DNA of 64,000 bases from Sphingomonas sp. TDK1 (GTDB lineage: Bacteria > Pseudomonadota > Alphaproteobacteria > Sphingomonadales > Sphingomonadaceae): NCBI RefSeq assembly GCF_001650735.1, contig NZ_LXVY01000007.1, positions 1-64,000 of the forward strand. Reading direction: 5' to 3'. Below the pieces are notes generated by a model. It was not told the origin of the DNA. It worked only from the letters and a program-made list of their open reading frames with translations, and did no database searches. Made by a program: the position numbers and the translations under genes. Shown here in pieces: positions 1 to 12,161 of the stretch. Numbering within the stretch: the first letter of the stretch is position 1; each line of letters starts with the position of its first letter.

Positions 1-1
1 C

Positions 2-46
2 GCCGCGCACCTCGGCGATGGCGTCGCCATCGCGGCCGCCGCGTGA
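2..46 (+). CDS. 3' end of an upstream gene (partial)
   Basis: Frame 2 from the left edge reads [10 protein letters not shown] and then four Ala before TGA at 44-46. Every codon but one ends in G or C, as in real genes of this genome, so this is probably the C-terminus of a gene starting left of the window. The fragment is too short to identify. Its position in front of chemotaxis genes suggests another member of that cluster, but this is inference. Confidence 0.45.
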   Translation, partial: AAHLGDGVAIAAAA

Positions 47-116
47 CCCACCCCCTCCACTCCCCCCACGCACGGCCGCCGTCGCCGGTGCGTCTCCGTA
101 TCGAGGAACGATGACC

Positions 117-1793
117 ATGCGTGCCACCATCAAATTGAAACTCGGTTTAACCTTCGGCGTGCTCGTCGCGCTGCTCCTTGCCGTGGTCGGCGTGGCGAGC
201 ACACGGCTCGGCGCCCTGAACCAGGCCACCACGGACGTGATCCACGGCCCTGCCCAGCGCCTAGAACTGGCCCAGACGATCGAGACGAAACTGAGCTTCG
301 TGATCCGCCAGGAGAAGAATCTGGCGATGTCGAACGACGACGAGCAGATGCGCAAGTTCGATGCGGACCTGATGAAGGCGCGTGGCGAGCTGCAGCAGCT
401 GATCGCCAAGGGGGTGTCCGGTGCCACCGAACAGGGCCGGCCGCTCTGGTCCCAGCTCGAAGCCAAGTTCGACGAGTTCGTGCCGGTCAACGACCAGGTG
501 CGTTCGCTCGGCCTGGCGAACAAGAATGTCGAGGCCGCAGCACTGTCGATGGGCAAGTCGCGCGACCTGGCGCAGGCGATGAGCCAGGCGGTGGCGCAGC
601 TCGTCACGCTGTCGAAGCAGCAGATGGACACCGCCGAACGCGAAACCGACGTCGTCTACGCCAATGCCAATACGGCGCTCTACATCGTGTCCGGCGTCGC
701 CTTGCTGATTGCCGTGGGCGCCGCCTGGTGGATCTCGCGGACCGTTTCCAATGGCCTGCGCCAGGTCGGTTCGGCGGTCACCGCCGTTGCCGAAGGCGAT
801 CTCAACCAGCGCCTGCAGGTGTCGAGCAACGACGAGATCAAGGATCTGGTCGAGACCGTGAACGGCATGGTCGATCGCCTGCGCGGCGTGATCTCCGATG
901 CGACGCTGGCTTCCACCAATGTCTCGTCGGGCAGCCAGGAACTGTCGTCGAGCGCCGAGCAGGTGTCGCAGGGCGCGACCGAACAGGCCGCCGCCGCCGA
1001 ACAGGCTTCCGCATCGATGGAAGAGATGGCGGCCAACATCAAGCAGAACGCCGATAATGCCGCGCAGACCGAGAAGATCGCGCGTCAGTCGGCCAAGGAT
1101 GCCGAAACCAGCGGCGTCGCCGTCGACCGCGCCGTGGGTGCGATGCGCACGATCGCCGAGAAGATCGGCATCGTCCAGGAAATCGCACGCCAGACCGACC
1201 TGCTCGCCTTGAACGCCGCTGTGGAAGCAGCCCGCGCCGGCGAACATGGCCGCGGCTTCGCGGTGGTCGCCTCGGAAGTGCGCAAGCTCGCCGAGCGCAG
1301 CCAGGGCGCCGCTGCGGAGATCAGCTCGGTCTCGTCGGAAACGGTGAAGGCGGCAGCGGAAGCGGGCGAGATGCTGGGCCGCCTGGTGCCGGACATCCGC
1401 CGTACCGCCGAGCTGGTCAGCGAGATCAGCGCCGCGTGCCGCGAGCAGGACATCGGCGCCAGCCAGATCAACGAGGCGATCCAGCAGCTCGACCAGGTGA
1501 CGCAGCAGAATGCCGGCGCGTCGGAGCAGATTAGCGCGACCTCCGAGGAACTCGCGGCGCAAGCCGAGGAGCTTCAGGCCAGCATCGCCTATTTCCGCGT
1601 CGATCAGCAGCAGCGCGCCCGTTCCGCACCGATCGCGGCACGTCGCCCTGCGCCGAAGCCCGCCGCCAGCCCTGCGCGTCGCCACAAGCCCAACAGCGTG
1701 GCGGACCAGCAGGCACGCGTCAGTGGCTTCGCGCTCGACCTGACCCAGGGCGGTGCCGACGAGCAGGACGCTGCCTTCGGCCACGCCGCTTAA
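117..1793 (+). CDS. Methyl-accepting chemotaxis protein, single HAMP
   Basis: Transmembrane chemoreceptor (about 558 aa) that would signal through CheW and CheA. There is a membrane segment at about residues 9-29, a periplasmic helical region to about 185, a second membrane segment at about 187-207, a HAMP domain, and a long cytoplasmic coiled coil. The conserved hairpin tip ([20 protein letters not shown]) lies near residues 363-385. The tail is rich in Pro, Ala and Arg. I chose ATG 117 because GAGGA at 103-107 is well spaced and the paralogue downstream begins with the same [13 protein letters not shown] 111 is the alternative. The next gene is a close paralogue 30 nt away. This copy lacks about 40 residues of a second HAMP-like module found there. 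The ligand is unknown. Confidence 0.95.
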   Translation: MRATIKLKLGLTFGVLVALLLAVVGVASTRLGALNQATTDVIHGPAQRLELAQTIETKLSFVIRQEKNLAMSNDDEQMRKFDADLMKARGELQQLIAKGVSGATEQGRPLWSQLEAKFDEFVPVNDQVRSLGLANKNVEAAALSMGKSRDLAQAMSQAVAQLVTLSKQQMDTAERETDVVYANANTALYIVSGVALLIAVGAAWWISRTVSNGLRQVGSAVTAVAEGDLNQRLQVSSNDEIKDLVETVNGMVDRLRGVISDATLASTNVSSGSQELSSSAEQVSQGATEQAAAAEQASASMEEMAANIKQNADNAAQTEKIARQSAKDAETSGVAVDRAVGAMRTIAEKIGIVQEIARQTDLLALNAAVEAARAGEHGRGFAVVASEVRKLAERSQGAAAEISSVSSETVKAAAEAGEMLGRLVPDIRRTAELVSEISAACREQDIGASQINEAIQQLDQVTQQNAGASEQISATSEELAAQAEELQASIAYFRVDQQQRARSAPIAARRPAPKPAASPARRHKPNSVADQQARVSGFALDLTQGGADEQDAAFGHAA

Positions 1794-1823
1794 GCCCCCT
1801 CTTCACGCACCAAGGACACATAC

Positions 1824-3620
1824 ATGCGTGCTACCATCAAGTTGAAGCTTGGAATCACCTTCGGTGTTCTGATCGTCCTGTTGCTCGCCGTGGTCGGTGT
1901 TGCCAATTCACGCCTTTCCACGCTCAATCAGGCGATCAGCGACGTGATCTCCGGGCCGGCACAGCGGCAGGAGACCGCCCAGAGCGTCAGCGGCGGGATC
2001 AGCTATATCCTGCGCCAGGAAAAGAACATGGCGCTGACCGAGGATGAGGCGCTCACCCGCAAGTTCGACGCGGAACTGATGAAGGCACGTGAGCAGGTGC
2101 AGGCACAGATCGCCAAGGGGATGGCTACCGCCAGCACCCAGGGCAAACCGCTCTGGACGCAGCTGAACACCAAGTTCACCGAGTTCGTACCGGTCAACGA
2201 CCAGGTCCGCACACTGGCGCTGGCGAACAAGAACAAGGAGGCCGGGGCTATCTCGATCTCCCGTTCGCGTGAGTTGGCGACGGCGATGAGCGATCTGGCC
2301 GATCAGCTGGTCGTGATCTCCAAGCAGCAGATGGCGCAGGCCGATCAGGACACCAACGCGCTGTACGCCAGCGCCGCGACCACCTTGTGGGTCGTTGCCG
2401 GTCTTGCGCTGCTGATCGCTGTGGCGGGTGCCTTCTGGATCTCCCACATTGTTTCGCAGGGCCTGCGCCGCGTCTCCACTGCGGTCAGCGCCGTCGCGAT
2501 CGGCGATCTCAGCCAGGAGATTTCGATCAACAGCAACGACGAGATCAAGGACCTGGTCGATACCGTCAACGTCATGGTCGCCAACCTCCGCGTCAGCGCG
2601 ACGCTGGCCGACCGGATCGCCGACGGCGACCTGACCGTGCAGCACAAGCCGGCCTCCGACAAGGACGTGCTGGGCAACGCGCTGGTACGGATGGTCGAAC
2701 GCCTGCGCGGCGTTGTTTCGGACTCGACCTTGGCCGCGACGAATGTGTCGTCGGGCAGCCAGGAACTTTCGTCCAGCTCGGAGCAGGTGTCGCAGGGCGC
2801 TACCGAGCAGGCTGCTGCAGCCGAGCAGGCATCGGCGGCGATGGAAGAGATGGCCGCCAACATCAAGCAGAACGCCGACAATGCCGCGCAAACCGAGAAG
2901 ATCGCGCGCCAGTCGGCCAAGGATGCGGAAACCAGCGGTGTCGCGGTCGATCGCGCGGTAGGTGCGATGCGCACGATCGCCGAGAAGATCGGCATCGTCC
3001 AGGAAATCGCACGCCAGACCGACCTGCTCGCCCTGAACGCCGCCGTGGAAGCGGCCCGCGCCGGCGAACATGGCCGCGGCTTCGCGGTGGTCGCCTCGGA
3101 AGTGCGCAAGCTTGCCGAGCGCAGCCAGGGCGCCGCTGCCGAGATCAGCTCGGTGTCCACCGAAACGGTAAAGGCGGCGGCCGAAGCGGGCGACATGCTG
3201 CAGAAGCTGGTGCCCGACATCCGCCGTACCGCCGAGCTGGTCAGCGAGATCAGCGCCGCCTGCCGCGAGCAGGACATCGGCGCCGCGCAGATCAACGAGG
3301 CGATCCAGCAGCTCGACCAGGTGACGCAGCAGAATGCCGGCGCATCGGAGCAGATCAGTGCGACCTCCGAGGAACTCGCGGCGCAGGCCGAGGAGCTCCA
3401 GGCCAGCATCTCCTATTTCAAGGTCGATGCCGTGCGCGGTGCCGCGCCGCGTGCCGCCGCTCCCGCACGCCGCCCCGCAGCCAAGCCGGCCGCCAAGGCC
3501 GCGCCCCGACCCAAGCCGAACAGCGTCGCCGACCAGCAGGCCCGCGTCGCCGGCTTCGCGCTCGATCTGACGCCCGGCGGCCCGGACGATCGCGACGAAG
3601 CTTTCGGAGCGGCGGCATGA
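1824..3620 (+). CDS. Methyl-accepting chemotaxis protein, tandem HAMP
   Basis: Second chemoreceptor (598 aa), paralogous along its whole length to the gene just upstream. It has membrane segments at about residues 9-29 and 187-207 and a first HAMP after the second one. An additional HAMP-like stretch at about residues 258-297 (containing [20 protein letters not shown]) is absent from the upstream copy. The signalling hairpin is almost identical in DNA sequence to that of the neighbour. AAGGA at 1813-1817 supports ATG 1824. The stop overlaps the start of cheW (ATGA), so the two are translationally coupled. The C-terminus repeats the [12 protein letters not shown] motif of the paralogue and carries no NWETF-type CheR tether. 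Confidence 0.95.
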   Translation: MRATIKLKLGITFGVLIVLLLAVVGVANSRLSTLNQAISDVISGPAQRQETAQSVSGGISYILRQEKNMALTEDEALTRKFDAELMKAREQVQAQIAKGMATASTQGKPLWTQLNTKFTEFVPVNDQVRTLALANKNKEAGAISISRSRELATAMSDLADQLVVISKQQMAQADQDTNALYASAATTLWVVAGLALLIAVAGAFWISHIVSQGLRRVSTAVSAVAIGDLSQEISINSNDEIKDLVDTVNVMVANLRVSATLADRIADGDLTVQHKPASDKDVLGNALVRMVERLRGVVSDSTLAATNVSSGSQELSSSSEQVSQGATEQAAAAEQASAAMEEMAANIKQNADNAAQTEKIARQSAKDAETSGVAVDRAVGAMRTIAEKIGIVQEIARQTDLLALNAAVEAARAGEHGRGFAVVASEVRKLAERSQGAAAEISSVSTETVKAAAEAGDMLQKLVPDIRRTAELVSEISAACREQDIGAAQINEAIQQLDQVTQQNAGASEQISATSEELAAQAEELQASISYFKVDAVRGAAPRAAAPARRPAAKPAAKAAPRPKPNSVADQQARVAGFALDLTPGGPDDRDEAFGAAA

Positions 3621-4096
3621 GCGACGCGGCGGAACTTCAGCTCGTCACCTTCGGGCTGGGCGCGGAAGTCTTCGCCGTGTCCGTTTCGCTGGTGCGCGAA
3701 ATCCTCGACTATCGCGAGACTTTCCGCATCCCCAACGGGCCCGGTTATCTGCTCGGCCTGACCGACATGCGCGGTCAGGGCGTGCCGACGATCGACTTCC
3801 GGCAGCGGCTCGGCCTCTCACCGTTCGAGCCGACGCCGGCCACCCGCATCCTGGTGGTCGACGTGCCGGTAGCCGATCGGGTGCTGATGCTCGGCCTGGT
3901 GGTGGACCGTGTGCTGGAGGTGTGCAGCGTCACCACCGACCAGCTCGACGCGGCGCCGGACATCGGCGTGCGCTGGTCTTCGGATTATATCGAGGGCGTT
4001 ATTAAGCGGTCCGAAGGATTCGTCGTGCTAGTGAACATGGCGAAGATTTTCTCCACCGAAGAAGCGCAGGTGCTCGTCACCCGCGCTGCCGCCTGA
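3617..4096 (+). CDS. cheW: CheW chemotaxis coupling protein
   Basis: Small adaptor (159 aa) linking chemoreceptors to the CheA kinase. The whole protein is one CheW domain: [20 protein letters not shown] at the N-terminus, the [20 protein letters not shown] region near residues 36-58, and the VVDRVLEV strand in the second half. It overlaps the upstream receptor gene by ATGA and precedes cheR, the usual order. CheA is not in the window and probably lies to the left. Confidence 0.95.
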   Translation: MSDAAELQLVTFGLGAEVFAVSVSLVREILDYRETFRIPNGPGYLLGLTDMRGQGVPTIDFRQRLGLSPFEPTPATRILVVDVPVADRVLMLGLVVDRVLEVCSVTTDQLDAAPDIGVRWSSDYIEGVIKRSEGFVVLVNMAKIFSTEEAQVLVTRAAA

Positions 4097-4113
4097 GCGT
4101 CACGGAGCAGCCC

Positions 4114-6062
<1,949 letters not shown>

Positions 6063-6083
6063 CCGCTTGTAAAGGAGACGGCC

Positions 6084-7799
6084 ATGTACGCCGCACCCAT
6101 TCCTGAACCCAATCCGGAATCCGAACTCTCGCTTGCCGAGATCGAGGCGACGATCAGCCAGGTCGCGAGCCAGCTCGACGCGCGGTTCGTGTCGGCCGGC
6201 GAGGCGCTGGCCCAGGCCTATGCGATCGTCGAGCGGCTGGTGGGCGCGCTCGAAGGCGTCACCAACGCGCTCGGCCGCGATGCGGCGGAGGCGGCGGTCG
6301 ACAACATGCGGGCGACGGCGGATCGGCTGGAGCGGCTTCCCGCGGTGCAGGCGGCGCGCCAGGCGGGGCTGGAGAGCATTGCCGGCGGCGCGCGGCCGCT
6401 CGCCAACCATATCGCGCAGGTGAAGCGCACGCTCGACTTCCTGCGTATCTGCGGACTCAACATCAAGGTCGCGGCGGCTGGCCGCAACGGCTTTGCCGAT
6501 TTCGCCGACACGATGAACGTTCGCCTGGACGTCGGCGAGGTCGAAATCGCGGGGATTGGCATCGAGATCGAGCAGCTGACCGCGAGTATCCCGGCGCTGA
6601 TCGACGTCGATCGCCAGCTCGCCGCCGAATGCGCCAAGGTGATCCCGCATGTCCCGCGCAAGCTGGCGGCGGACGCCGAAGCACTCCAGCGCCACCAGGC
6701 CGCCGACGCAGCCCGTGCCGCGCGCATCGCCGCGGTCGCGCGCGAGATCCACGGCAAGGTGGCGACGGCGATCGGCGCCATGCAGGTCGGCGACAGCACC
6801 CGCCAGCGGCTGGAGCATGTCGCCAGCGGAATCCAGGCGCTGATCGCCTATCGCGACGCCGCCGATCCGGCAGACGCAATTCCGGTGGTCGGCCATATGG
6901 TCGCGCTGTTCGCCGCCCAGGCATCGGACACGATCGAGGCCTTCCAAGCCGAATCCCGACGGTTGACGGAAAGCCTGCGCGGCATCGCGCCGAGCGCGGC
7001 CCAGCTGCTGGAAATCAAGGCCGAAGGCGACCGCGAGCAGACGGGCGGGGATAACAGTGTGTTCCTCGGTGCGCTGGAAAAGAGCGTCGCCGATGTCGCG
7101 CAGGTCACCGCACGGCTGCGCGATGCGGACGCCAAGGCGCAGACGCTCGGCGGATCGACCTCGGACAGCGCGGAGCGCCTGGCCCAGCGGCTGCGAGTGG
7201 TGCACCGGGTGAACCACGACGTGCATCTGATGGCGTGGAATACCGATCTGCGCTGCCACCGGCTGGGGGACGAAGGCAAGGCGCTGGCGATGGTCGCCTC
7301 CGAAATCCGCGGTTTCGCGACCACGCTGGCGACGATTTCGGCCGAGATCCGCCAATCGGTGGAATCGCTGGTCGCCGCCGTCACGGCATTGCGCGATCCC
7401 GAGGCCGAGCATGGCGGCGACGCGGCGGAAGCGCTCACCGACTCGCTCGCCTGCATCCGCGACGGCGCCCAGCGCATGCGCGACGGCATGGCGGGGCTGA
7501 CCGAAGACGCCGCCGCCGTGAACCGCATCCTGGAAACCACCACCAGCAACGTCGATTGCGAGGCGGCCTTCGGCGACAAGCTGCGTAGCGTCGTGTTGCA
7601 GCTCAAGCTGTTCGGCACGCCCTGCGGCGACGCCGAGGGGGGGGTGGAAGCGGCATTGGCAGAACTGCTGGACGGCATGGCCCGCAGCTACACCATGGCG
7701 CGGGAGCGCGAGATCCATCAGCGCTTCGCGCTGCCCGGCACGGTGTCGAACGCACCTACGGTTATGGATGACGACGATGACGATGACGGGCTCTTCTGA
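6084..7799 (+). CDS. Soluble coiled-coil chemotaxis-associated protein with CheZ-like and MCP-like motifs
   Basis: Protein of 571 aa, not confidently assignable to a named family. It has no signal peptide or membrane segment and is almost wholly helical and Ala-rich. Residues 117-145 (LRICGLNIKVAAAGRNGF) and 383-412 (NTDLRCHRLGDEGKALAMVA, then SEIRGF) both resemble degenerate versions of the chemoreceptor signalling hairpin. Residues 233-246 (MQVGDSTRQRLEHV) contain D237-S-T-R-Q241, matching the D-x-T-x-Q pattern of the CheZ CheY-phosphatase helix. The C-terminus is a run of seven Asp and then GLF. It lies 21 nt after cheB with its own AAGGAG, so it belongs to the chemotaxis operon. It may be a soluble receptor-like scaffold, a CheY-P phosphatase, or both; this is inference. 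Confidence 0.75.
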   Translation: MYAAPIPEPNPESELSLAEIEATISQVASQLDARFVSAGEALAQAYAIVERLVGALEGVTNALGRDAAEAAVDNMRATADRLERLPAVQAARQAGLESIAGGARPLANHIAQVKRTLDFLRICGLNIKVAAAGRNGFADFADTMNVRLDVGEVEIAGIGIEIEQLTASIPALIDVDRQLAAECAKVIPHVPRKLAADAEALQRHQAADAARAARIAAVAREIHGKVATAIGAMQVGDSTRQRLEHVASGIQALIAYRDAADPADAIPVVGHMVALFAAQASDTIEAFQAESRRLTESLRGIAPSAAQLLEIKAEGDREQTGGDNSVFLGALEKSVADVAQVTARLRDADAKAQTLGGSTSDSAERLAQRLRVVHRVNHDVHLMAWNTDLRCHRLGDEGKALAMVASEIRGFATTLATISAEIRQSVESLVAAVTALRDPEAEHGGDAAEALTDSLACIRDGAQRMRDGMAGLTEDAAAVNRILETTTSNVDCEAAFGDKLRSVVLQLKLFGTPCGDAEGGVEAALAELLDGMARSYTMAREREIHQRFALPGTVSNAPTVMDDDDDDDGLF

Positions 7800-7973
7800 G
7801 CCCGGCGGAACCGGCGTCCACCAAGGGGCCTACGCCCCCTCTAGCATCTGAAGCAGTGCGTCGCGATCGCACGCGGGCGGGGCGCACTGCTGCCGATTCC
7901 CGGACCGATCGGCCGGAGGCATGCGCACTGCCACCCGTTCGGGAAAAGGCTTCCAGCGATGTCAGGAGAAAAT

Positions 7974-8050
7974 TGGCGCGCCCGGAACGATTCGAACGTC
8001 CGACCCTCAGATTCGTAGTCTGATGCTCTATCCAGCTGAGCTACGGGCGC
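7974..8050 (-). tRNA. tRNA-Arg (anticodon ACG)
   Basis: Read on the minus strand, a 77-nt cloverleaf with encoded CCA. The acceptor stem GCGCCCG pairs with CGGGCGC, the D arm follows TAGCTC, the anticodon loop is CTACGAA with anticodon ACG between TCAGA and TCTGA, and the T loop is GTTCGAATC. A34 would be edited to inosine by TadA to read CGU, CGC and CGA. It sits alone between the chemotaxis cluster and the pheST operon. Confidence 0.97.
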
Positions 8051-8113
8051 GCGGTGAGGTGCGGCGCCTAACCGAGGTTCGGGGGTAGCGCAAGCCCTTT
8101 TTGCGGTTGGCGA

Positions 8114-8530
8114 TCAAGAATCGCGATACGGCAACATGTCTTCGTCGAACGAGCGCGGCTGGTTGAGCTGCCAGGCGACGCCGTCCCACTGATCTTCCTG
8201 GTCGTCATATTGGATCAGCGTGCCCTCGGGGCAGCCCAGCGCCACCAGCTCGTCGCGACAGAAGGCGCGGCCGCGTTCCAGGTCGGTCAGGTCGACGTCG
8301 AGAATGGCGCAGGCGGGCCGCCACTGCCCCGCATCGTCCAGCGTTTCGATCAGCGTACCGCCGCCGCAGGTGCCGAGCCCGGCGATGCGCAACTCGGCAT
8401 CGAGGAACACGCCGAAGCGATGCTCGCGTTCGTTCGGATCCATGTCGCCGGGAAAGGCGATCGACACCGAATGCGTATCGAGCGGCTCCGCCAGAAGGGC
8501 GTCGAGCCCGGGAAGGAACCGCTCGATCAT
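8114..8530 (-). CDS. Small acidic protein of unknown function downstream of pheT
   Basis: Protein of about 138 aa, function not recognised. It is acidic, soluble, and has no signal peptide. Visible elements are SIAFPGDMDPNEREHRFGVF, a central CGGGT turn, and ALGCPEGTLIQYDDQEDQWD near the end. I chose ATG 8530 (MIERFLPGLDALL), which starts 4 nt after the pheT stop; an upstream in-frame ATG at 8557 would overlap pheT. The tight spacing makes it the last gene of a pheS-pheT-orf operon, but that context alone does not predict a role. Confidence 0.8.
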   Translation of the reverse strand: MIERFLPGLDALLAEPLDTHSVSIAFPGDMDPNEREHRFGVFLDAELRIAGLGTCGGGTLIETLDDAGQWRPACAILDVDLTDLERGRAFCRDELVALGCPEGTLIQYDDQEDQWDGVAWQLNQPRSFDEDMLPYRDS

Positions 8531-8534
8531 CGCA

Positions 8535-10958
8535 TCATCCCCGCAAGGTTGCGCCAAGCTTCGCCGCCGCCGCGACGACCTTGTCGGCCACGGCCTTCAG
8601 GTCTGCGTCGGTGAAGCTCTTTTCGCCCGGTTGCAGCGTGACTTCAACCGCGAGGCTCTTCTGCCCTTCCGGCACGCCCTGACCGGTGAACACGTCGAAC
8701 AGGCGCGCATCGACGATGGTCGCCTTGTCCGCACCCTTCACGGTGCGGACGAGATCCCCGGCCGCAAGCGCGGTGGGAACGAGGAAGGCAAAGTCGCGCG
8801 TCACTGCTTGCAAGGCCGGGGGCGTGAAGGCCGGGCGGGTGAAGCCGCTGGCCTTCTTGGCAGGCAGCGCGTCGAGATGAATCTCGACCGCCGCCACCGC
8901 GCCGTCGAGGTCGAATGCCTTGAGGACGGAAGGGTGCACCATGCCGAAGCTGGCCAGCACGTTCTTGGGGCCGAGCCGCAGCGTCGCGGACTGGCCGGGG
9001 TGATAGGCGGCACCAGCCTCGCCCATCACCTGCAGGTTGGCGACCGGTGCGCCGGCGGCCTCCAGCAATGCCAGCGCCTCGGCCTTCGCATCGAACGCGT
9101 CGAAGGGCTGGGCCTTGCCGGCCTGCCAGCCACGCGCGGCCTTCGATCCCGTCAGCACGACGCCGAGCGTCAGGCGCTCCTTGTCCGCCAGATAGCGGCG
9201 GCCGACCTCGAACAGGCGGACGCTGGTGGCGCCGCGCTTGAGGTTGCGCTCGGCGGCGGCCAGCAGGCCGGGCAGCAGCGAGGGCCGCATGACCTTCATG
9301 TCCTCGCTGATCGGGTTGGCGAGCGTCCAGGCGCCGCCGCCGAACACCGCGGCCTGCGACTCGGGGAGGAAGCTCCAGGTGATCGCCTCGTTCAGCCCGC
9401 GTGCGGCGGCGGTGCGGCGCATCCGGCGCTCGAGCTTCTGCTCGGGCGTGGCGGTGGGCGTCGCAACACCGGGGGTGCGCGGCAGCGGTACCGACGGCAC
9501 GGTATCGATGCCGGCGATGCGGATCACTTCCTCGACGATGTCCGCCGGACCGTCGACGTCGCGGCGCCAGCTCGGCGCGGTGACGCGGAAGGCTTCGAAA
9601 CCCTCGCCCAGCTCGACCGGGTCGCCATTGCTATCGAGCGGCTGCACGACGAAGCCGAGGCTTTCCAGGATCTCCACCTGCTGCTCCGCCGGCACGGCGA
9701 GGCCGCCCAGCGTCTCGGCCAGATTCGGATCATAGCCGACCACCGCGCCCACCTTGGGCGGGGTGCCGCTGCGGGTGACCTCGCTCGGGGTGCCGCCGCA
9801 TAGCGCCAGCACCAGCCGCGTCGCGATCGCCAGCCCCTCGTCGAGGAATTCCGGATCGACGCCGCGCTCGAAGCGCGTGCGCGCATCGCTGGTCAGCAGC
9901 AGCTTCTGGCCGGTTCGCGCGATATGTTCGGGATCGAAATAGGCGCATTCGATCAGCACGTCGGTGGTGTCATCCGAACAGCCCGAATGCTCGCCGCCCA
10001 TGATGCCGCCGATGTCGTGCACCGCCGCATCGTCGGCGATCACGGTCATCGTGTCGGTGAGCGTGTAGCTCTTGCCGTTCAGCGCCAGCACGGTCTCGCC
10101 GTCCTTCGCCTTGCGCGCGACCAGCCCGCCGGAGAGCTTCGCCATGTCATAGACGTGGAGCGGGCGGCCGAGTCCGAACATCACGAAGTTGGTGATGTCG
10201 ACCAGCGTCGAGATGGGCTTCTGCCCCACCGCCTTGAGGCGCTGCTGGAGCCAGCCCGGCGACGGACCGTTCTTCACGCCGCGCACGACCTGGCCGTAAA
10301 AGGCCGGGCAGCCCGCCGCATCTTCGGTGCGCACATCGGGGCCTGCGCCCTGCGGCACGATCGCGGGAAGCCCCGCGACCACCGCATCGAGCGGCTTGAG
10401 CGTACCAAGGCCCGCCGCCGCCAGATCGCGCGCGATGCCGCGTACGCCCATGCAATCCTGGCGGTTCGGTGTGATCGACACGTCGATCACCGGATCGTCG
10501 AGGCCGGCATAGTCGGCAAAGGCCTTGCCCACCGGCGCATCGGCGGGCAGCTCGATGATGCCGTCATGGTCCTCGCCGAGCTCCAGCTCGCGGGTCGAGC
10601 ACATCATGCCGTTCGATTCGATGCCGCGCACCGCCGCGACCTTGAGCGTCATGCCGTTGGCCGGCACCACCGCGCCGGGCAGCCCCAACACGCCGACCAG
10701 CCCCGCACGCGCGTTCGGCGCGCCGCACACGACCTGCAGCGGGCCTTCGCCGAAATCGACGCTGAGGACCTGCAGCTTGTCCGCCTGCGGATGGCGCTCG
10801 GCGGTCAGCACGCGCGCCACGCGGAAGCCGGCCAATCGCTCGGCGGGGTTCTCGACACCCTCGACCTCGAGGCCGACACGGGTCAGCGCCTCGAGGATCT
10901 CGGTCAGCGAGGCCTCGGTCTCCAGATGCTCCTTGAGCCAAGAGAGGGTGAACTTCAT
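8535..10958 (-). CDS. pheT: Phenylalanyl-tRNA synthetase beta subunit
   Basis: Beta chain (807 aa) of the tetrameric enzyme that charges tRNA-Phe; it carries the editing (B3/B4) and anticodon-binding regions. The N-terminus [20 protein letters not shown] is typical, followed by a tRNA-binding OB fold ([20 protein letters not shown]), B3/B4 ([19 protein letters not shown]), the B5 domain, a catalytic-like core ([20 protein letters not shown]) and a C-terminal ferredoxin-like anticodon-binding domain. Its ATG overlaps the pheS stop (ATGA), so the two subunits are translationally coupled. Length is normal for the family. Confidence 0.97.
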   Translation of the reverse strand: MKFTLSWLKEHLETEASLTEILEALTRVGLEVEGVENPAERLAGFRVARVLTAERHPQADKLQVLSVDFGEGPLQVVCGAPNARAGLVGVLGLPGAVVPANGMTLKVAAVRGIESNGMMCSTRELELGEDHDGIIELPADAPVGKAFADYAGLDDPVIDVSITPNRQDCMGVRGIARDLAAAGLGTLKPLDAVVAGLPAIVPQGAGPDVRTEDAAGCPAFYGQVVRGVKNGPSPGWLQQRLKAVGQKPISTLVDITNFVMFGLGRPLHVYDMAKLSGGLVARKAKDGETVLALNGKSYTLTDTMTVIADDAAVHDIGGIMGGEHSGCSDDTTDVLIECAYFDPEHIARTGQKLLLTSDARTRFERGVDPEFLDEGLAIATRLVLALCGGTPSEVTRSGTPPKVGAVVGYDPNLAETLGGLAVPAEQQVEILESLGFVVQPLDSNGDPVELGEGFEAFRVTAPSWRRDVDGPADIVEEVIRIAGIDTVPSVPLPRTPGVATPTATPEQKLERRMRRTAAARGLNEAITWSFLPESQAAVFGGGAWTLANPISEDMKVMRPSLLPGLLAAAERNLKRGATSVRLFEVGRRYLADKERLTLGVVLTGSKAARGWQAGKAQPFDAFDAKAEALALLEAAGAPVANLQVMGEAGAAYHPGQSATLRLGPKNVLASFGMVHPSVLKAFDLDGAVAAVEIHLDALPAKKASGFTRPAFTPPALQAVTRDFAFLVPTALAAGDLVRTVKGADKATIVDARLFDVFTGQGVPEGQKSLAVEVTLQPGEKSFTDADLKAVADKVVAAAAKLGATLRG

Positions 10959-12040
10959 GCGCCGACTCCCCCGCTCAGCGTGGGCACGTCGAGGGCCGAG
11001 AAGCCGTAATGCTTGAGCCAGCGCAGATCGCCGTCGAAGAAGGGGCGCAAGTCGTCCATCCCATATTTGAGCATCGCCAGCCGGTCGACGCCGGTGCCGA
11101 AGGCGAAGCCCTGCCATTCGTCCGGATCGAGCCCGCAGGCCTCGATCACCCGCCGGTGCACCATGCCGCTGCCCAGCACTTCCATCCAGCCGCCGCCGGG
11201 CGCGTCGCCGCTGCCGCCGATCACGCGCTTGCCGTCCTTCCAGGTAAAGCCGACATCGACTTCGGCCGAAGGCTCGGTGAAGGGGAAATAGCTGGGGCGC
11301 AGGCGCAGCACGATGTCGTCGCGCTCGAAGAACGCCTTGAGGAACGTCTCCAGCGTCCATTTCAGGTGGCCGAGCGTGATGCCCTTGTCGATCACCAGCC
11401 CTTCGATCTGATGGAACATCGGCGTGTGCGTCGCATCCGAATCCGAACGATAGACGCGGCCCGGCGCGATGATGCGGATCGGCGGTTTCTGGCTCGTCAT
11501 CGTGCGGATCTGCACGGGGCTGGTGTGGGTGCGCAGCACCATCGGCCGCTCGTGCTCGCCGGCGATGTAGAAGGTGTCGTGCATCGCGCGCGCCGGATGC
11601 GTCTCCGGAATGTTGAGCGCGGTGAAATTGTGCCAGTCGTCCTCGACCTCGGGGCCGGTGGCGACCGCGAAGCCCAGATCGGCGAAGATCTCGGCCAGCT
11701 CGTCCATCACCTGGCTGACCGGGTGGACCGAGCCGGGCGCGACGCCGTCGACCGGCAGCGTCATGTCCACCGTCTCGCTGGCGAGGCGGGCGTCGAGCGC
11801 GGCCTGCTCCAGCGCCGCCTTGGCGGTCGCAAGCGCTTCCGTGACGGCCTCGCGCCGGGCGTGGATCGCGGGGGCGACGGTCTGCCGCTCTTCCGGGCTC
11901 AGCTTGCCCAGCGTTTTCAGCTCGGCGGTGATGACACCCGCCTTGCCGAGCATCTCGACACGGATCTCCTCCAGCCCGGCGAGCGTGTCGCACTGCCGGA
12001 TACGGTCCAGGATCGCTTCTTGCGGGTCCAGCTCAGCCAC
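10955..12040 (-). CDS. pheS: Phenylalanyl-tRNA synthetase alpha subunit
   Basis: Catalytic alpha chain (361 aa). It has an N-terminal coiled coil (residues 1-90), then the class II synthetase core: motif 1/2 region [20 protein letters not shown] and [27 protein letters not shown], and a motif 3 equivalent [21 protein letters not shown]. It is the first gene of the pheST operon. On the minus strand upstream there is a TTGACC at about 12122-12127 that could be a -35 element, but I see no convincing -10 at the right spacing. Confidence 0.97.
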   Translation of the reverse strand: MAELDPQEAILDRIRQCDTLAGLEEIRVEMLGKAGVITAELKTLGKLSPEERQTVAPAIHARREAVTEALATAKAALEQAALDARLASETVDMTLPVDGVAPGSVHPVSQVMDELAEIFADLGFAVATGPEVEDDWHNFTALNIPETHPARAMHDTFYIAGEHERPMVLRTHTSPVQIRTMTSQKPPIRIIAPGRVYRSDSDATHTPMFHQIEGLVIDKGITLGHLKWTLETFLKAFFERDDIVLRLRPSYFPFTEPSAEVDVGFTWKDGKRVIGGSGDAPGGGWMEVLGSGMVHRRVIEACGLDPDEWQGFAFGTGVDRLAMLKYGMDDLRPFFDGDLRWLKHYGFSALDVPTLSGGVGA

Positions 12041-12161
12041 TATGCACTCCGTCGTCCCCGCAGGGGCGGGGATCCAAAATTTCGTTCGGTCGTGCTGGCT
12101 GGAACCCTAGTCCGGTCGCGAGGTCAACCCCAGTGGGGGCAGACCGCGCGATCGGGGCGTA

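Noticed and set aside
261-1784. Long minus-strand reading frame (507 aa) opposite the first chemoreceptor
   Set aside because: It is an antisense shadow of the receptor gene; the sequence is low-complexity and His/Arg/Leu-rich, and the sense strand encodes a complete recognised protein.
12041-12161. Attenuator or T-box-like leader before pheS
   Set aside because: I see no Phe-rich leader peptide and no alternating hairpins; only a TTGACC and a short CCCCGC/GCGGGG repeat are present.
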